64,000 nucleotides of DNA from Mesorhizobium sp. B2-8-5 (GCF_006440675.2 NZ_CP083951.1:558001-622000); one strand, 5' to 3'. Positions 44,335-54,336 are shown, counted from the stretch's first letter. Numbers and translations are program-made. Notes: generated by a model from the letters alone, not told the origin.

Positions 44335-45147
44335 ATGTCGAAACTGCTCGTCAAGGCCGACAAGGGCCACGGCCATGTCGCTCATGTCACGCCGCAAAGC
44401 GCCGGCTGGACCTATGTCGGTTTCGATCTGCATCGGCTGAAAGCGGGCGAGACGGTGTCCGGCAAGACCGGCGACCGCGAGGTCTGCCTGGTCTTCGTCA
44501 CCGGCAAGGGCAAGGCGTCGGCCGGCGGCAAGGACCTCGGCCTGCTCGGCGAGCGCATGTCGCCCTTCGAAGGCAAGCCCTGGTCGGTCTATGTGCCGGA
44601 AGGCGACGACTGGTCGGTGACCGCCGATACCGAACTGGAGCTTGCCGTCTGCTCGGCGCCGGGCTTAAGCGGCGGCCTGCCGGTGCGCGTCATCGGACCT
44701 GACGATCTCGGCCAGGAGGTGCGCGGCAAGGGTACCAACACGCGCTACGTCACCAACATCCTGCCCGAGGGCAAGCCGGCGGATTCGCTGCTGGTGGTCG
44801 AGGTGATCACGCCCGGCGGCCACACGTCGAGCTATCCGCCGCACAAGCACGACCAGGACAATCTCCCCGTGGAATCCTATCTCGAGGAGACCTATTACCA
44901 CCGGCTCAACCCGCCGCAGGGCTTTGCCTTTCAGCGCGTCTACACCGACGCCGACCGCAACGGCGTGCGCGAGCTGGACGAGGCGATGGCGATCGAGGAC
45001 GGCGATGTCGTGCTCGTGCCGAAGGGCTATCACCCCTGCGCGGCCTGCCACGGCTACGACCTCTATTACCTCAATGTCATGGCCGGACCGAAGCGGACGT
45101 GGAAATTCCACAACGCGGCCGAGCACGAGTGGCTGATGAAGGCCTGA
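44335..45147 (+). CDS. iolB: 5-deoxy-glucuronate isomerase IolB
   Basis: 270 aa double cupin. The metal site is visible in YPPHKHDQDN...ESYLEETYYH and in KGYHPCAACHGYDLYYLNVMAGP. GGAGACAAAA precedes the ATG. It converts 5-deoxy-glucuronate to 5-dehydro-2-deoxygluconate, the IolC substrate. Separated from iolE by the DUF3329 gene and a repeat element. Confidence 0.93.
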   Translation: MSKLLVKADKGHGHVAHVTPQSAGWTYVGFDLHRLKAGETVSGKTGDREVCLVFVTGKGKASAGGKDLGLLGERMSPFEGKPWSVYVPEGDDWSVTADTELELAVCSAPGLSGGLPVRVIGPDDLGQEVRGKGTNTRYVTNILPEGKPADSLLVVEVITPGGHTSSYPPHKHDQDNLPVESYLEETYYHRLNPPQGFAFQRVYTDADRNGVRELDEAMAIEDGDVVLVPKGYHPCAACHGYDLYYLNVMAGPKRTWKFHNAAEHEWLMKA

Positions 45148-45396
45148 TCAAGCAGTTCGGCAAAGCCGTTGGTCCAGTTAAGAGAAATCGTCGGCTAACG
45201 ACCTTGCGGCTGGACTTGCCTTCGAAAACCCACGAAAGCTTCGTCAATCCGTCATGGAAATCACCTATGGCAGCGGTTCCGGTGCATGTCGCCGCAAACG
45301 CTCCGGCGTTTTTGGGCCACGACTTGCCAAGACAATGACTTGAAGCGCGTCGCATATTCCTTTCGGGGCGCGCAGCGCGCTTGACGAGGAATGCCC

Positions 45397-46104
45397 ATGC
45401 GCTACGCCATCTACTACACTCCGGGACAGGACGAGAAGCTGGCGCGCATTGCCGCCAACTGGCTGGGCCGCGACCCGTTTGGCGCGGCGACGCGACCGGT
45501 CGAGGCCGTGGGCGATCTGTCGGCCGCGGAAGTCGCCTTCCATACCGCCTCGGCCAGGCGCTACGGGTTCCACGCGACGCTGAAGGCGCCGTTCCGGCTG
45601 GCGCCGGACGAGACGGAAGCTTCGCTGCGCGCCGCTCTCGACAGTTTCGCCGAAGCCACGCCGCCGGTCGTCATCCCGCGCCTCGTGGTCGGCCAGATCG
45701 ACGATTTCTTCGCCCTGGTGCCCGAAGCCGCGTTCGCCCCGATCAACGATTTCGCCGGCGAGGTCGTGCGCGCCTTCGACGGCTTCCGTGCGCCATTGAC
45801 CGAGGCCGAGATCGAGCGCCGCAGCCCAGATTCGCTGAAGCCGGACGAGTTCCGCAACCTTTGCCAATGGGGCTACCCATATGTTTTCGACACTTTCCGC
45901 TTCCACATGACGCTGTCGGGGCGCGCCGGGCCACAGGAAAGCCCACGTCTTCGCGCAGCGATAGACGGCCTGTTCGCCGACGTGCTGCGGCAGCCGGTGC
46001 CGGTGGATGCGCTGACATTATTCGTCGAAAGCGAGCCCGGCGCCCCGTTCATGGTGCTTTCCCATCATGCGCTTGGCCACGGCCCGGCCCGCAAGACCGC
46101 CTAG
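45397..46104 (+). CDS. DUF1045 2H-phosphoesterase-like protein of phosphonate metabolism
   Basis: 235 aa from ATG 45397 (GAGGA 6-7 nt upstream; ATG 45391 is too close). Two short His-x-Thr/Ser-type motifs of the 2H fold: RRYGFHATLKAPF and DTFRFHMTLSGRAG. Proteins of this type accompany phn genes in rhizobia and resemble cyclic phosphate esterases, as needed after C-P lyase. Next in line with phnM and phnN. A long hairpin follows its stop. Confidence 0.82.
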   Translation: MRYAIYYTPGQDEKLARIAANWLGRDPFGAATRPVEAVGDLSAAEVAFHTASARRYGFHATLKAPFRLAPDETEASLRAALDSFAEATPPVVIPRLVVGQIDDFFALVPEAAFAPINDFAGEVVRAFDGFRAPLTEAEIERRSPDSLKPDEFRNLCQWGYPYVFDTFRFHMTLSGRAGPQESPRLRAAIDGLFADVLRQPVPVDALTLFVESEPGAPFMVLSHHALGHGPARKTA

Positions 46105-46136
46105 GGCGGGTCAGCGGAAACGCTGAACCGCCCTAG
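46101..46136. terminator. GAAA-loop hairpin after the DUF1045 gene
   Basis: CTAGGGCGGGTCAGCG-GAAA-CGCTGAACCGCCCTAG folds into a 16-bp stem with one mismatch, overlapping the stop codon. No T-run follows. The hairpin is directly joined to a RIME-like element. Confidence 0.5.
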
Positions 46137-46146
46137 CTCTGTGTTT

Positions 46147-46196
46147 ACGCAATTCCGGACGGAAAACCGCAAGGCACTTTTCCTGGAATTGCTCTG
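46147..46196. repeat. RIME-like palindromic element, copy 3
   Basis: Begins ACGCAATTCCGG, centre AAAACCGCAAGGCACTTTT, ends GGAATTGCTCT; it lies between the DUF1045 gene and phnM. Confidence 0.6.
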
Positions 46197-46225
46197 ATTG
46201 ACCGCTCGAGATAGGACCGCCTGAG

Positions 46226-47365
46226 ATGACCGCCGAAACCATTCTCACCAATGCCCGCATCGTGCTGCCGGACGAAATCGTCGAGGGCTCGCTGTTGTTG
46301 CGCGACGGCCTGATCGCCGCCGTCGAACCGGGCGCTGCCCGCACCGGGGAGGACATGGGCGGCGACTACATCATCCCGGGCCTCGTCGAGCTTCACACCG
46401 ACCATCTCGAAGGCCACTACGCGCCGCGGCCGAAAGTGCGCTGGAACCCGATCGCCGCCGTGCTTGCGCATGACGCCCAGGTGGCGACCGCCGGCATCAC
46501 CACCGTGCTCGACGCCTTGCGCGTCGGCATGGACGAGGACGCCGACCTGAAATCCGACGACGTTCGCAAGCTGGCCGACGCGATCGAGGACAGCGTGCGC
46601 CAGGACCGGCTCAGGGCCGACCATTTCATCCATCTGCGCTGCGAGGTCTCGGCGCCGGACTGCCTCGAGGCTTTCGCCAATTTCGAGACCGACGACCGGG
46701 TGAAACTTGCCTCGCTGATGGACCATGCGCCCGGACAGCGCCAGTTCGTCAACCTCGAGACCTATGCCTACTACTACCAGCGCAAGCTGAAGCTGACGGA
46801 CCAGGATTTCAAGAAATTCTGCGAGAAGCGGATGGCGGAATCGGCCCGCAACTCCGGTCCGAACCGCGTCTTCATCTCGGCCGCCTGCCAGGAGCGCGGC
46901 ATCGTGCTGGCGAGCCATGACGACGCGACCGCCGGCCATGTCGAAGAAGCAATCGAGCAGGGCGTGCGCGTCGCCGAGTTCCCGACGACGGAAGAGGCGG
47001 CCAAGGCCTCGAAGGCGGCCGGCCTCGGCGTGCTGATGGGCGCGCCCAACGTCATGCGCGGCGCTTCGCATTCCGGCAATGTTTCAGCGCGGACGCTTGC
47101 CGCCGACGGGCTGCTCGACATCCTGTCGTCGGACTACATCCCCTTCAGCCTGATCCAGTCGGCCTTCTTCCTCGGCGATGTCGTCGAGGGCATCTCGCTG
47201 CCGCAGGCGGTCGCCATGGTCTCGAAGAACCCGGCCGAAGCCATCGGCCTTACCGATCGCGGCGTCATCGAGCCGGGCCGCCGCGCGGACCTGGTGCGGG
47301 TGCGCGTCGACGATCATGTGCCGGTCGTGCGCACCGTGTGGCGCCAGGGCCGCCGGGTCGCATGA
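46226..47365 (+). CDS. phnM: ribose 1-methylphosphonate 5-triphosphate diphosphatase PhnM
   Basis: 379 aa amidohydrolase. Metal-site motif PGLVELHTDHLEGHYAPRPKVRW near residue 55, GITTVLDALRVG, HLRCEVSAPD, SHDDATAGHVEEA, MGAPNVMRGASHSGN, and C-terminal beta-sandwich part IEPGRRADLVRV. It removes pyrophosphate in the C-P lyase pathway. Its stop overlaps the phnN start (ATGA). No phnGHIJKL is present in the window. Confidence 0.93.
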   Translation: MTAETILTNARIVLPDEIVEGSLLLRDGLIAAVEPGAARTGEDMGGDYIIPGLVELHTDHLEGHYAPRPKVRWNPIAAVLAHDAQVATAGITTVLDALRVGMDEDADLKSDDVRKLADAIEDSVRQDRLRADHFIHLRCEVSAPDCLEAFANFETDDRVKLASLMDHAPGQRQFVNLETYAYYYQRKLKLTDQDFKKFCEKRMAESARNSGPNRVFISAACQERGIVLASHDDATAGHVEEAIEQGVRVAEFPTTEEAAKASKAAGLGVLMGAPNVMRGASHSGNVSARTLAADGLLDILSSDYIPFSLIQSAFFLGDVVEGISLPQAVAMVSKNPAEAIGLTDRGVIEPGRRADLVRVRVDDHVPVVRTVWRQGRRVA

Positions 47366-47988
47366 TGGTCTCGGCCCTCATCGAACGCGAGCTGGCCGAG
47401 AGCCTGCCGATCCGCAACGGCGTCTTCGTCGCGGTGGTGGGGCCGAGCGGCGCCGGCAAGGATACGCTGATCGGCTACGCCAAGCAGCGCTTCGCCGGCG
47501 AGACGCGGCTGGAATTCGTGCGCCGCGTCATCACCAGGCCGAGCGACACGGCAAGCGAGGACCACGACACACTGGCCGACGCCGCCTTCGCCGAAGCGGA
47601 GGCCGACGGCGCCTTCTCGCTGTGCTGGGACGCGCATGGCCTCCGCTATGGCCTGCCGGCCGATGTCGACTGGGCTGTCGCCAATGGTCATGTGGCCGTG
47701 GCGAATGTCTCCCGCGCGGTCATCCCGGCGCTGCGCGAACGCTACGCCAATCTGGCCGTGGTCGAGATCACCGCGGCGCCGGAGATCCTCGCGGAACGGC
47801 TGGCGGCGCGCGGCCGTGAATCACGCGGCGAAGTGCTTGCCCGCCTGGCGCGCAGCACGAACGTCAAGCTGACAGGACCGGACATCACGTCGATCGACAA
47901 TGGCGGCGACAAGGAGGTCGCCGGCGAACGCTTTGCCGAGGTGCTGCGCAAGGCGATGGCGTTTTCCGACCTGTCGGACATGATCTAA
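47362..47988 (+). CDS. phnN: ribose 1,5-bisphosphate phosphokinase PhnN
   Basis: 208 aa from ATG 47362. Guanylate-kinase-like P-loop VVGPSGAGKDTL at residues 23-34, then RVITRPSDTASEDHDTL and FSLCWDAHGLRYGLP. It makes PRPP from ribose 1,5-bisphosphate at the end of phosphonate breakdown. Coupled to phnM. A large palindrome follows the stop. Confidence 0.92.
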   Translation: MMVSALIERELAESLPIRNGVFVAVVGPSGAGKDTLIGYAKQRFAGETRLEFVRRVITRPSDTASEDHDTLADAAFAEAEADGAFSLCWDAHGLRYGLPADVDWAVANGHVAVANVSRAVIPALRERYANLAVVEITAAPEILAERLAARGRESRGEVLARLARSTNVKLTGPDITSIDNGGDKEVAGERFAEVLRKAMAFSDLSDMI

Positions 47989-48129
47989 GATGCGCTGATA
48001 TTCAGGTGAGCCCGGCCTGCAAGTAGCGGCTCCCTGCGCTTCCGGTGCTCACGTGCTTAAGTACGCTCCGCTCCGGTTCTCGGAAGCCACCACTTTCGGC
48101 TCGGCCTGACCTGAATCTCAGCGCATCTT
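47987..48129. repeat. 143-bp palindromic repeat with AAGATGCGC ends
   Basis: Left AAGATGCGCTGATATTCAGGT pairs with right ACCTGAATCTCAGCGCATCTT, apart from a few bases; the interior GAGCGGAGCGTAC region forms a further hairpin. It fills the gap between phnN and the convergent amino acid importer and may also act as a terminator. Confidence 0.6.
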
Positions 48130-48150
48130 GGTGCCGAGCAAGGTCCGTCT

Positions 48151-48966
48151 TCACTTGTTGAAGTTGGCGATGAACTGCTTGAACTGCGGCGTCGGCGGCC
48201 TGGCGAACATCTCCTTCGGCTCGCCGGCCGAATCCACCTCGCCCTTGTGCAGGAACATCACCTTGCTCGACACGTCGCGGGCAAAGCCCATTTCATGGGT
48301 CACGACCAGCATGGTGCGCCCTTCTTCGGCAAGCGAGCGCATGACGCGCAGCACCTCGCCGACCAGTTCCGGATCGAGCGCGGATGTCGGCTCGTCGAAC
48401 AGCATCACCTTGGGATTCATTGCCAGCGCGCGGGCGATCGCAGCGCGCTGCTGCTGGCCGCCCGACATATGCGGCGGATAGTAGTTGCGGCGCTCCCAGA
48501 TGCCGACGCGCTTCAGCAATGCCTCGGCCTGCTCCAGGCACTCCGCGCGCGGCCGCTTCAGCACATGCGTCGGCGCGGCGACGAGGTTTTCCAACACGGT
48601 CATGTGCGACCAGAGATTGAAGCTCTGGAAAACCATGGCGAGGTTGGCGCGGATCCGCTCCACCTGGCGGATGTCGGCCGGCATTTGGTGGCCGTCGCGG
48701 CCCCGCTTCATCCGGATGAGCTCGCCATCCACGCGCACTTCGCCGGAATCCGGGGTCTCCAGGAGATTGATACAGCGCAGCATCGTGCTCTTGCCGGACC
48801 CCGAGGAGCCGAGGATCGAAATCACATCGCCCTTGTGCGCTTCCAGCGAAATGCCCTTGAGCACCTCGTGATCGCCAAAACACTTGCGCAGGTCCTTGAC
48901 GCTGATGGCTGCCTTGTCGTCCGGGGACGATGCCGCTTGCGCGGAAGTGGCGACATTTGCCGACAT
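48151..48966 (-). CDS. polar amino acid/opine ABC transporter ATPase
   Basis: 271 aa from ATG 48966 (GGAGG 7 nt upstream; the ATG shares one base with the permease TGA). Walker A GSSGSGKST, Q-loop VFQSFNLW, signature HMSGGQQQR, Walker B VMLFDEPT, H-loop VTHEMGF. The IxxxxGxDGHQM insert (RMKRGRDGHQMP) is characteristic of the HisP/OccP branch for basic amino acids and opines. Confidence 0.9.
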   Translation of the reverse strand: MSANVATSAQAASSPDDKAAISVKDLRKCFGDHEVLKGISLEAHKGDVISILGSSGSGKSTMLRCINLLETPDSGEVRVDGELIRMKRGRDGHQMPADIRQVERIRANLAMVFQSFNLWSHMTVLENLVAAPTHVLKRPRAECLEQAEALLKRVGIWERRNYYPPHMSGGQQQRAAIARALAMNPKVMLFDEPTSALDPELVGEVLRVMRSLAEEGRTMLVVTHEMGFARDVSSKVMFLHKGEVDSAGEPKEMFARPPTPQFKQFIANFNK

Positions 48967-49703
48967 CACAACACCTCCGGAACGGATTTGATTTGCTGGC
49001 TCTGCTCAGGCGGGGGACGCAGATGCGGTGAAAGCCGGTATTCGACCCAGGCGAACAGGCGGGCGATCGACAAGTTGAGAAGCAGGTAGATCACGCCGGC
49101 GCAGGTCAGCACCTCGATCGGCCGGAACGTGTCGTGCTGGATCTTTTGCGCCGTCCCCATCATCTCCATGATGGTGACCACGGACGCGAGCGCCGTCGCC
49201 TTGGTCATGAGGATGATTTCGGTCGAATAGGCCGGCAAGGCCAGCCTGAGCGCGATCGGCAGCGTGACGAGGCGGAAGCGGGTGAAGGCCGACATGCCGA
49301 ACGCCTTGGCCGCCTCGATCTGGCCGACAGGCACCGCCCGCAGCGCGCCGCGGAAAATCTCGCTCTCATAGGCGGCTGTGTTCAAGGCCATGGCGACGAT
49401 CGTGCAATACATCGGATCGCGCAGGATCGGCCACAGGATCGGGCTGTGGCGAACGAAATCGAACTGGGAGAGCCCGAAATAGATCAGATAGAGCTGCACC
49501 AGCAACGGCGAGCCGCGGAAGACGAAGACATAAGCGCGGGTAAAATATTCGCCGAACTTGTAGCCGGAAGCCCGCAACCAGGTCAGGCCGGTGGCGATGA
49601 GTAGCCCGAAGGCGATGCCGAAGAACCAGATCTCGAGCGTCAGCGGCAGCGCCTTCAGCACGCTCCACATGGTCGAAAGGTAGAAGTCGAAATCCACCGC
49701 CAC
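48966..49703 (-). CDS. amino acid/opine ABC transporter permease (HisM/OccM-like)
   Basis: 245 aa with five membrane segments. The EAA loop EAAKAFGMSAFTRFRLVTLPIALRLALPAYSTE identifies the His/Gln permease family. Start 3 nt after the preceding permease stop. Forms a heterodimer with the 49707-50453 product. Confidence 0.9.
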   Translation of the reverse strand: MAVDFDFYLSTMWSVLKALPLTLEIWFFGIAFGLLIATGLTWLRASGYKFGEYFTRAYVFVFRGSPLLVQLYLIYFGLSQFDFVRHSPILWPILRDPMYCTIVAMALNTAAYESEIFRGALRAVPVGQIEAAKAFGMSAFTRFRLVTLPIALRLALPAYSTEIILMTKATALASVVTIMEMMGTAQKIQHDTFRPIEVLTCAGVIYLLLNLSIARLFAWVEYRLSPHLRPPPEQSQQIKSVPEVL

Positions 49704-49706
49704 CTC

Positions 49707-50453
49707 TTATTTCGGCCGGGTGAAACTGCGCGAAGTGTAACGCTCGGCCTTCTCGAAGATCGGCGTCGAGATCGAGGTCATCACCAGATAAAGGATGCCG
49801 GCGACCGTGTAGAAAAGCAGCGAATGATGCGTCGAACGCGCGGCCTTGTTCGCGGTGAGCATCAGCTCGGCGACGCCGGTGACCGAGATCAGCGCCGAAT
49901 CCTTGATGGTCAATTGCCAGACATTGCCCAGCCCAGGCACGGCGAGGCGCAGGACCTGCGGCATGATCACGAGGCGAAACCGCAGCCAGGCCGACATGCC
50001 ATAGGCACGCGCCGCTTCCAGCTCGCCGCGGTGGATCGCCAGGAACGACCCGCGAAAAACCTCCGCTTGATAGGCGCCGGAAATGATGCCGACCGCGAGA
50101 ACGCCGCCGAGGAAGCTCGGCATGTTCAAGATGTCGGTCGAGCCGATCGATCCGGTGGACCTTGCCACGCCGGTCAAGACCTGCGTGCCGCCATAGTAGA
50201 ACAGATAGATGATCAGCAGTTCCGGCTCGCCGCGAAACACGGTTGTGTAGCTCTCGCCGATGAACCTCAATCCGCCGTGATGCGAAAGCTTGGCCGCCGC
50301 AACCAGCGAGCCCAGCACGGCACCAATCAGCATCGAGACGACGGTGACGGCGAGCGTCCAGCCGATGCCCCAGAGCAGTTGCACGCCCCAGCCGGCGGCC
50401 AACAGCTCATAGGCCGTCGACACCTGGTCCTTGAGATCGTTGAGAAACTCCAC
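49707..50453 (-). CDS. amino acid/opine ABC transporter permease (HisQ/OccQ-like)
   Basis: 248 aa from GTG 50453, with GGAG 6 nt upstream; the frame is open to 50504 but lacks a site there. Five membrane segments and the EAA loop EAARAYGMSAWLRFRLVIMPQVLRLAVPGLGN. Partner of the HisM-like permease. Confidence 0.9.
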   Translation of the reverse strand: MEFLNDLKDQVSTAYELLAAGWGVQLLWGIGWTLAVTVVSMLIGAVLGSLVAAAKLSHHGGLRFIGESYTTVFRGEPELLIIYLFYYGGTQVLTGVARSTGSIGSTDILNMPSFLGGVLAVGIISGAYQAEVFRGSFLAIHRGELEAARAYGMSAWLRFRLVIMPQVLRLAVPGLGNVWQLTIKDSALISVTGVAELMLTANKAARSTHHSLLFYTVAGILYLVMTSISTPIFEKAERYTSRSFTRPK

Positions 50454-50486
50454 GTACGGCTCCTGCGGGCGTCGACGGGTTGCCCG

Positions 50487-50590
50487 CCTTAAAGCGCGTG
50501 TCAAAACGGGTTAGGCGACGCGCTTTAAGGCCTTGCCTTGATGCACGTCGTTCTCCCAAAACCGCTGCGCACTTTTGGGCGACATGCAAA
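50487..50590. repeat. hairpin plus RIME-like palindromic element, copy 4
   Basis: CCTTAAAGCGCGT (50487-50499) pairs with ACGCGCTTTAAGG (50518-50530). Directly after it, 50540-50590 is a palindrome with GCACGTCG...CGACATGC ends and core AAAACCGCTGCGCACTTTT. It lies between the SBP gene and its permeases and may tune their ratio. Confidence 0.6.
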
Positions 50591-50628
50591 GCAAAACGGA
50601 AGCAGCCTTGGCTGCTCCCGTTGCGACA

Positions 50629-51471
50629 TTACTTGGTAATGTCGATCTTGAACCACTGCAGGCTGTATTTCGACACCGAGCCGTCGTCGAGAGCCGCCTT
50701 GAGCGCCTTGTTGTAAATGTCCTGCAGGTCCTTGTCGGTCTTGCGGAAAGCGGCGCCGATGCCCGGCCCGAGGATCGGGCCACCCTTGAATTGCGGGCCG
50801 ACGAATTCCAGGTCCTTGGCGTCCGGCTTGGCCAGCGTGCCGAGGAAGTAGGTGGTGTCGGCGAAAGCGACGTCGATGCGGCCCGCCATCAGGTCGAGGT
50901 CATGCTCGTCGGTGGTCTTGTATTCATGGACGTTGGCGACGTCCTTGAGATACTTGTCGGCAAACGTCGCCTCGGTGGTCGAAACCTGCAGGCCGACATT
51001 CTTGCCGGTGAGCTCCTTGCGCAGCGTGTCGAGCGCCGCCTTGGATTCGGCGTCGTCCTTCGACAGATCGATCATCTTGCCGCTGTTGGACAGCTGCGCC
51101 AGCGGACCGTTCTTGTCGGCAAGGAAAGCCACCGGCGAAGAGGCATAGGGGATCGAGAAGTCGATGGTCTTCATGCGCTCTTCGGTGATCGACATGCCAT
51201 CCATGACGATGTCGAACTTGCCGGCCGTCAGGCCGGGAATGACGCCGTCCCAGTCCTGCGCCACGATGTTGCATTCCAGCTTCGCGCGGGCGCAGACGTC
51301 GTTGAGGATATCCACCTCGAAGCCGACGATCTTGCCGCTGGCATCCGTCTGGTTCCAGGGGGCGTAGGAGCCCTCCATGGCGACCGTCACGGTCTTCCAG
51401 TCCTTGGCCATTGCCGGGGTCGAGCAGGTCAACGCCAGCGCGGCGAGCGCGATCCAACGTGCTGATGTCAC
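50629..51471 (-). CDS. polar amino acid/opine-type substrate-binding protein
   Basis: 280 aa from GTG 51471 (GGGAG 8 nt upstream; ATG 51486 would place that site inside the gene). Signal peptide with cleavage near AMA-KD. Family-3 receptor features: VAMEGSYAPWNQTDASGKIVGFEVDI, DWDGVIPGLTAGKFDIVMDGMSITEERMKTIDFS. The QDWDGVIPGL segment is common in LAO/octopine/nopaline receptors. First gene of the operon SBP-permease-permease-ATPase. Confidence 0.9.
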   Translation of the reverse strand: MTSARWIALAALALTCSTPAMAKDWKTVTVAMEGSYAPWNQTDASGKIVGFEVDILNDVCARAKLECNIVAQDWDGVIPGLTAGKFDIVMDGMSITEERMKTIDFSIPYASSPVAFLADKNGPLAQLSNSGKMIDLSKDDAESKAALDTLRKELTGKNVGLQVSTTEATFADKYLKDVANVHEYKTTDEHDLDLMAGRIDVAFADTTYFLGTLAKPDAKDLEFVGPQFKGGPILGPGIGAAFRKTDKDLQDIYNKALKAALDDGSVSKYSLQWFKIDITK

Positions 51472-51656
51472 GGTAATTTCTCCCATATTCTGTTCTTGGA
51501 ACCCTCAGATGCCAATTGCTTAGCCCAGCCCCAATTCTGCGACAAGGGCAGTTTTCCGGTTCACGCGTTGTTGCAATCCGCCCGCGAATCCGGGTCTGCC
51601 CGGTGGGTTTTCCCGCGAGCATCGGTCCAATCAGAACCGTGAATGTTAAAGCGAGG

Positions 51657-52652
51657 CTACTCCGCCGGCGCGCCCGCAACGTTTTGGCGCGTCGCTTCGA
51701 CCATGCGGCGGCGGGCGCGGAAGACGCCCCATTGCTGGTCGACCAGCACGCCGATCAGGATCACGCCGCCCATCACGGCGAAGTTGAGCGAGGAGGGAAT
51801 GCCGAGCAGGTTGACGAGGTTCTGCAACTCCTGCAGCAGCACGGTGCCGAGGATGACGCCGACCAGCGAGCCCTCGCCGCCGCGCAGCGAGAAGCCGCCC
51901 AGCACCGCCGCCGCAATGGCATAGAGCTCGTAGAACTGGCCGTGGCTCGCCGGCGAGATCGAGCGCGTGTACATGGCGAAATAGATCGCAGACAGCGCTG
52001 TCAGGACGCCGCAGATGACATAGGCCGCGATGATCACCCGGCCCGTGCGGATGCCGGAATATTTCGCCGCTTCCTCGTTCTTGCCGATAGCGTAGAGGTA
52101 GCGGCCGAATACCGAGCGGTGCAGCACCACCCACATGACGATGCCGATGACGATCAGCGCGATGAAGCTGTTCGGCAGGCCATAGGAGCGACCCGCGGTC
52201 AGGAATTCGAGCGTCGGGAAATTCTGGCCGAAGGCGAAGCCCGCCGTGCCGTCGGCGGTGTAGAAGCGCGCCACGCCGCGATAGATGAGCAGGCCGCACA
52301 GCGTCACCACGAAGGGCTGCAGTTTCAGCCGCGTGATCAGCCAGCCATGCACGAAGCCGATGATGGCGCCAAGCACCAGGATCAGCACGAAGGCCAGCGG
52401 CCAGTTCACCTCGCGCACCGCGATGAAGTCGATGAACAGCGTGCCGAGCAGGGCGACCAGCGAGCCGACCGACAATTCTATGCCGCCGGTGATGATGACG
52501 AAGGCCTGGCCGATCGACAGGATGCCGAACAGCGCCACCAGGTTGGAGGTGTTGGCGAGGTTGATCGCCGACAGGAAGCGCGGGTTGATGGCCGTCACCA
52601 CCGCGCCGACCACCAAGATCAGGATCAGCAGGCCGAGATCTTTCTTGCTCAT
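51657..52652 (-). CDS. ribose-type ABC transporter permease
   Basis: 331 aa with about ten membrane segments of the RbsC family: [59 protein letters not shown] and [22 protein letters not shown]. Overlaps the ATPase stop by 4 nt. Last gene of the operon SBP-ATPase-permease. Confidence 0.9.
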   Translation of the reverse strand: MSKKDLGLLILILVVGAVVTAINPRFLSAINLANTSNLVALFGILSIGQAFVIITGGIELSVGSLVALLGTLFIDFIAVREVNWPLAFVLILVLGAIIGFVHGWLITRLKLQPFVVTLCGLLIYRGVARFYTADGTAGFAFGQNFPTLEFLTAGRSYGLPNSFIALIVIGIVMWVVLHRSVFGRYLYAIGKNEEAAKYSGIRTGRVIIAAYVICGVLTALSAIYFAMYTRSISPASHGQFYELYAIAAAVLGGFSLRGGEGSLVGVILGTVLLQELQNLVNLLGIPSSLNFAVMGGVILIGVLVDQQWGVFRARRRMVEATRQNVAGAPAE

Positions 52653-54214
52653 TGCGCTCCTCCCGCCGCTTGCAGCAATTTCGGCTTCTTGCCGACCGCC
52701 AGCAAGAGCACGTTCTCCTGGCTGAAATCGTCCTTGTCGAGGATGCCGGAGATCTGCCCCTCATGCATGACCGCGATGCGGTCCGACACGCCGATCACCT
52801 CTTCCATGTCGCTGGAGATCATCAGCACGGCGACGCCGGCATCGGCCAGCGCTCGCATCAGCCCGTAGATCTCGGCCTTGGCGCCGATGTCGATGCCGCG
52901 CGTCGGCTCATCCAGGATCATCACCTTCGGGTTCATCGCCAGCCATTTGGCCAGAACCACCTTCTGCTGGTTGCCGCCTGACAAAGTGCCGGTGCGGGTC
53001 AGGACCGACGGTGCCTTGATGCCGAGGTTTTTCTTCTGCTTTTCGGCCGTCGCGAGTTCAGCGCTGGCGGACACCAGTGAGCGCCTGGCATGCGCAGGCA
53101 GATTGGGCAGCGAGATGTTCTGGGCGATCGACAGGTCGAGCAATATGCCGGTCAGCTTGCGGTCCTCCGGCACCAGGAAGATGCCGTTCGCCACCGCGTC
53201 CGCCGCCGAGCCTACATCGAGCGGCTTGCCGTCGAGCGTGACACTGCCTGCCAACCGCTCGTCGATGCCGAACAGCACGCGCGCCAACTCCGTGCGGCCG
53301 GAGCCGACTAGGCCCGCGAGGCCGAGGATCTCGCCGTGTCTCAATTCCAGGCTGACCGGCCGGTCGGGATAGGTGCTGGTGCGGATCGCGTCCGCCGACA
53401 GGGCCACGCTGCCCGGCGCGCGGGCGGCTTCGCCGGCCTTCTCGCGCTCCTTCAGCATGCGGCCGATCATCAGCCTGACCATCTCGTCGTGATTGATCTG
53501 GTCCTTTGCCAGCGTGCCGGCCAGCGTGCCGTCGCGCAGCACCACGACACGGTCGGCGACGCGCTCGATCTCATGCAGCCGGTGCGAGATGAAGATGACG
53601 CTGATGCCTTCCGCCTTCAGGCCCTTGATGACGTCGAGCAGCTTTTCGGTCTCGGCGATCGGCAGGCTGGAGGTCGGCTCGTCGAGGATGACCAGGCGCG
53701 CCTTGATCGACAGCGCCTTGGCGATCTCGACCATCTGCTGCTGGGCGAGCGACAGCGAAGCCACCGGCGCGTCGGCCGAGAAATTGGCGCCGACGCGCTT
53801 CAGGAGCGGCGCCACCATCTCGCGCAGTTTCGCGCGGTCGACCAGCTTCAGCGGCCCAGCGCGCAGCGGCTCGCGGCCGAAGAAGATGTTGGCGGCGACG
53901 TCGAGGTTTTCGAAGAGGTTGAGCTCCTGGTGCACGAAGGCGATGCCGGAGCCGATGCTTTGCTCGACGGTCAATCCGTCATGCGCCGCGCCATCGACGG
54001 CAACGGTGCCGCTGTCCGGCCGCGTCACGCCGCCGAGGATTTTCATCAGCGTCGATTTGCCGGCGCCGTTTTCGCCGACGAGGCCGATGACTTCGCCGGG
54101 CCGGACCTCCATCGAAAACCTGTCCAGCGCCACAACACCCGGATAGGTCTTGCGCACGGCCTCCAGGCCCAGGAACGGAGCGGCGATCGGTTGAGTGGTG
54201 TCGGTAGAGGTCAT
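52649..54214 (-). CDS. ribose-type ABC transporter double ATPase
   Basis: 521 aa from ATG 54214 (no strong ribosome site is seen). Two nucleotide-binding domains: the first with [18 protein letters not shown] and VILDEPT; the second with [18 protein letters not shown] and [11 protein letters not shown]. The second Walker A is degenerate, as usual in RbsA/MglA proteins. Separated from the SBP gene by 122 bp with a hairpin. Confidence 0.92.
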   Translation of the reverse strand: MTSTDTTQPIAAPFLGLEAVRKTYPGVVALDRFSMEVRPGEVIGLVGENGAGKSTLMKILGGVTRPDSGTVAVDGAAHDGLTVEQSIGSGIAFVHQELNLFENLDVAANIFFGREPLRAGPLKLVDRAKLREMVAPLLKRVGANFSADAPVASLSLAQQQMVEIAKALSIKARLVILDEPTSSLPIAETEKLLDVIKGLKAEGISVIFISHRLHEIERVADRVVVLRDGTLAGTLAKDQINHDEMVRLMIGRMLKEREKAGEAARAPGSVALSADAIRTSTYPDRPVSLELRHGEILGLAGLVGSGRTELARVLFGIDERLAGSVTLDGKPLDVGSAADAVANGIFLVPEDRKLTGILLDLSIAQNISLPNLPAHARRSLVSASAELATAEKQKKNLGIKAPSVLTRTGTLSGGNQQKVVLAKWLAMNPKVMILDEPTRGIDIGAKAEIYGLMRALADAGVAVLMISSDMEEVIGVSDRIAVMHEGQISGILDKDDFSQENVLLLAVGKKPKLLQAAGGAQ

Positions 54215-54293
54215 CGCGCCATAGTTTACCGCACGGGGCAGCAGCCGGTGGGCCACAGACTGACGGGCCTTGGCAGGTCCGTCAATACGAACG

Positions 54294-54321
54294 CCGGCTC
54301 AAGGTGGACCCTCGAGCCGGC
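54294..54321 (-). terminator. intra-operon hairpin after the SBP gene
   Basis: GCCGGCTC and GAGCCGGC arms flank a 12-13-nt loop in the SBP-ATPase gap. No T-run is present. Likely an mRNA-stabilising or partial-stop structure that keeps the binding protein in excess. Confidence 0.45.
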
Positions 54322-54336
54322 GCAACTGTCTTGGGC

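Noticed and set aside
45148..45396. Possible Pho box upstream of the DUF1045 gene
   Set aside because: Looked for paired CTGTCAT-like heptamers; only a single weak GTCATGG was seen, not enough to call.
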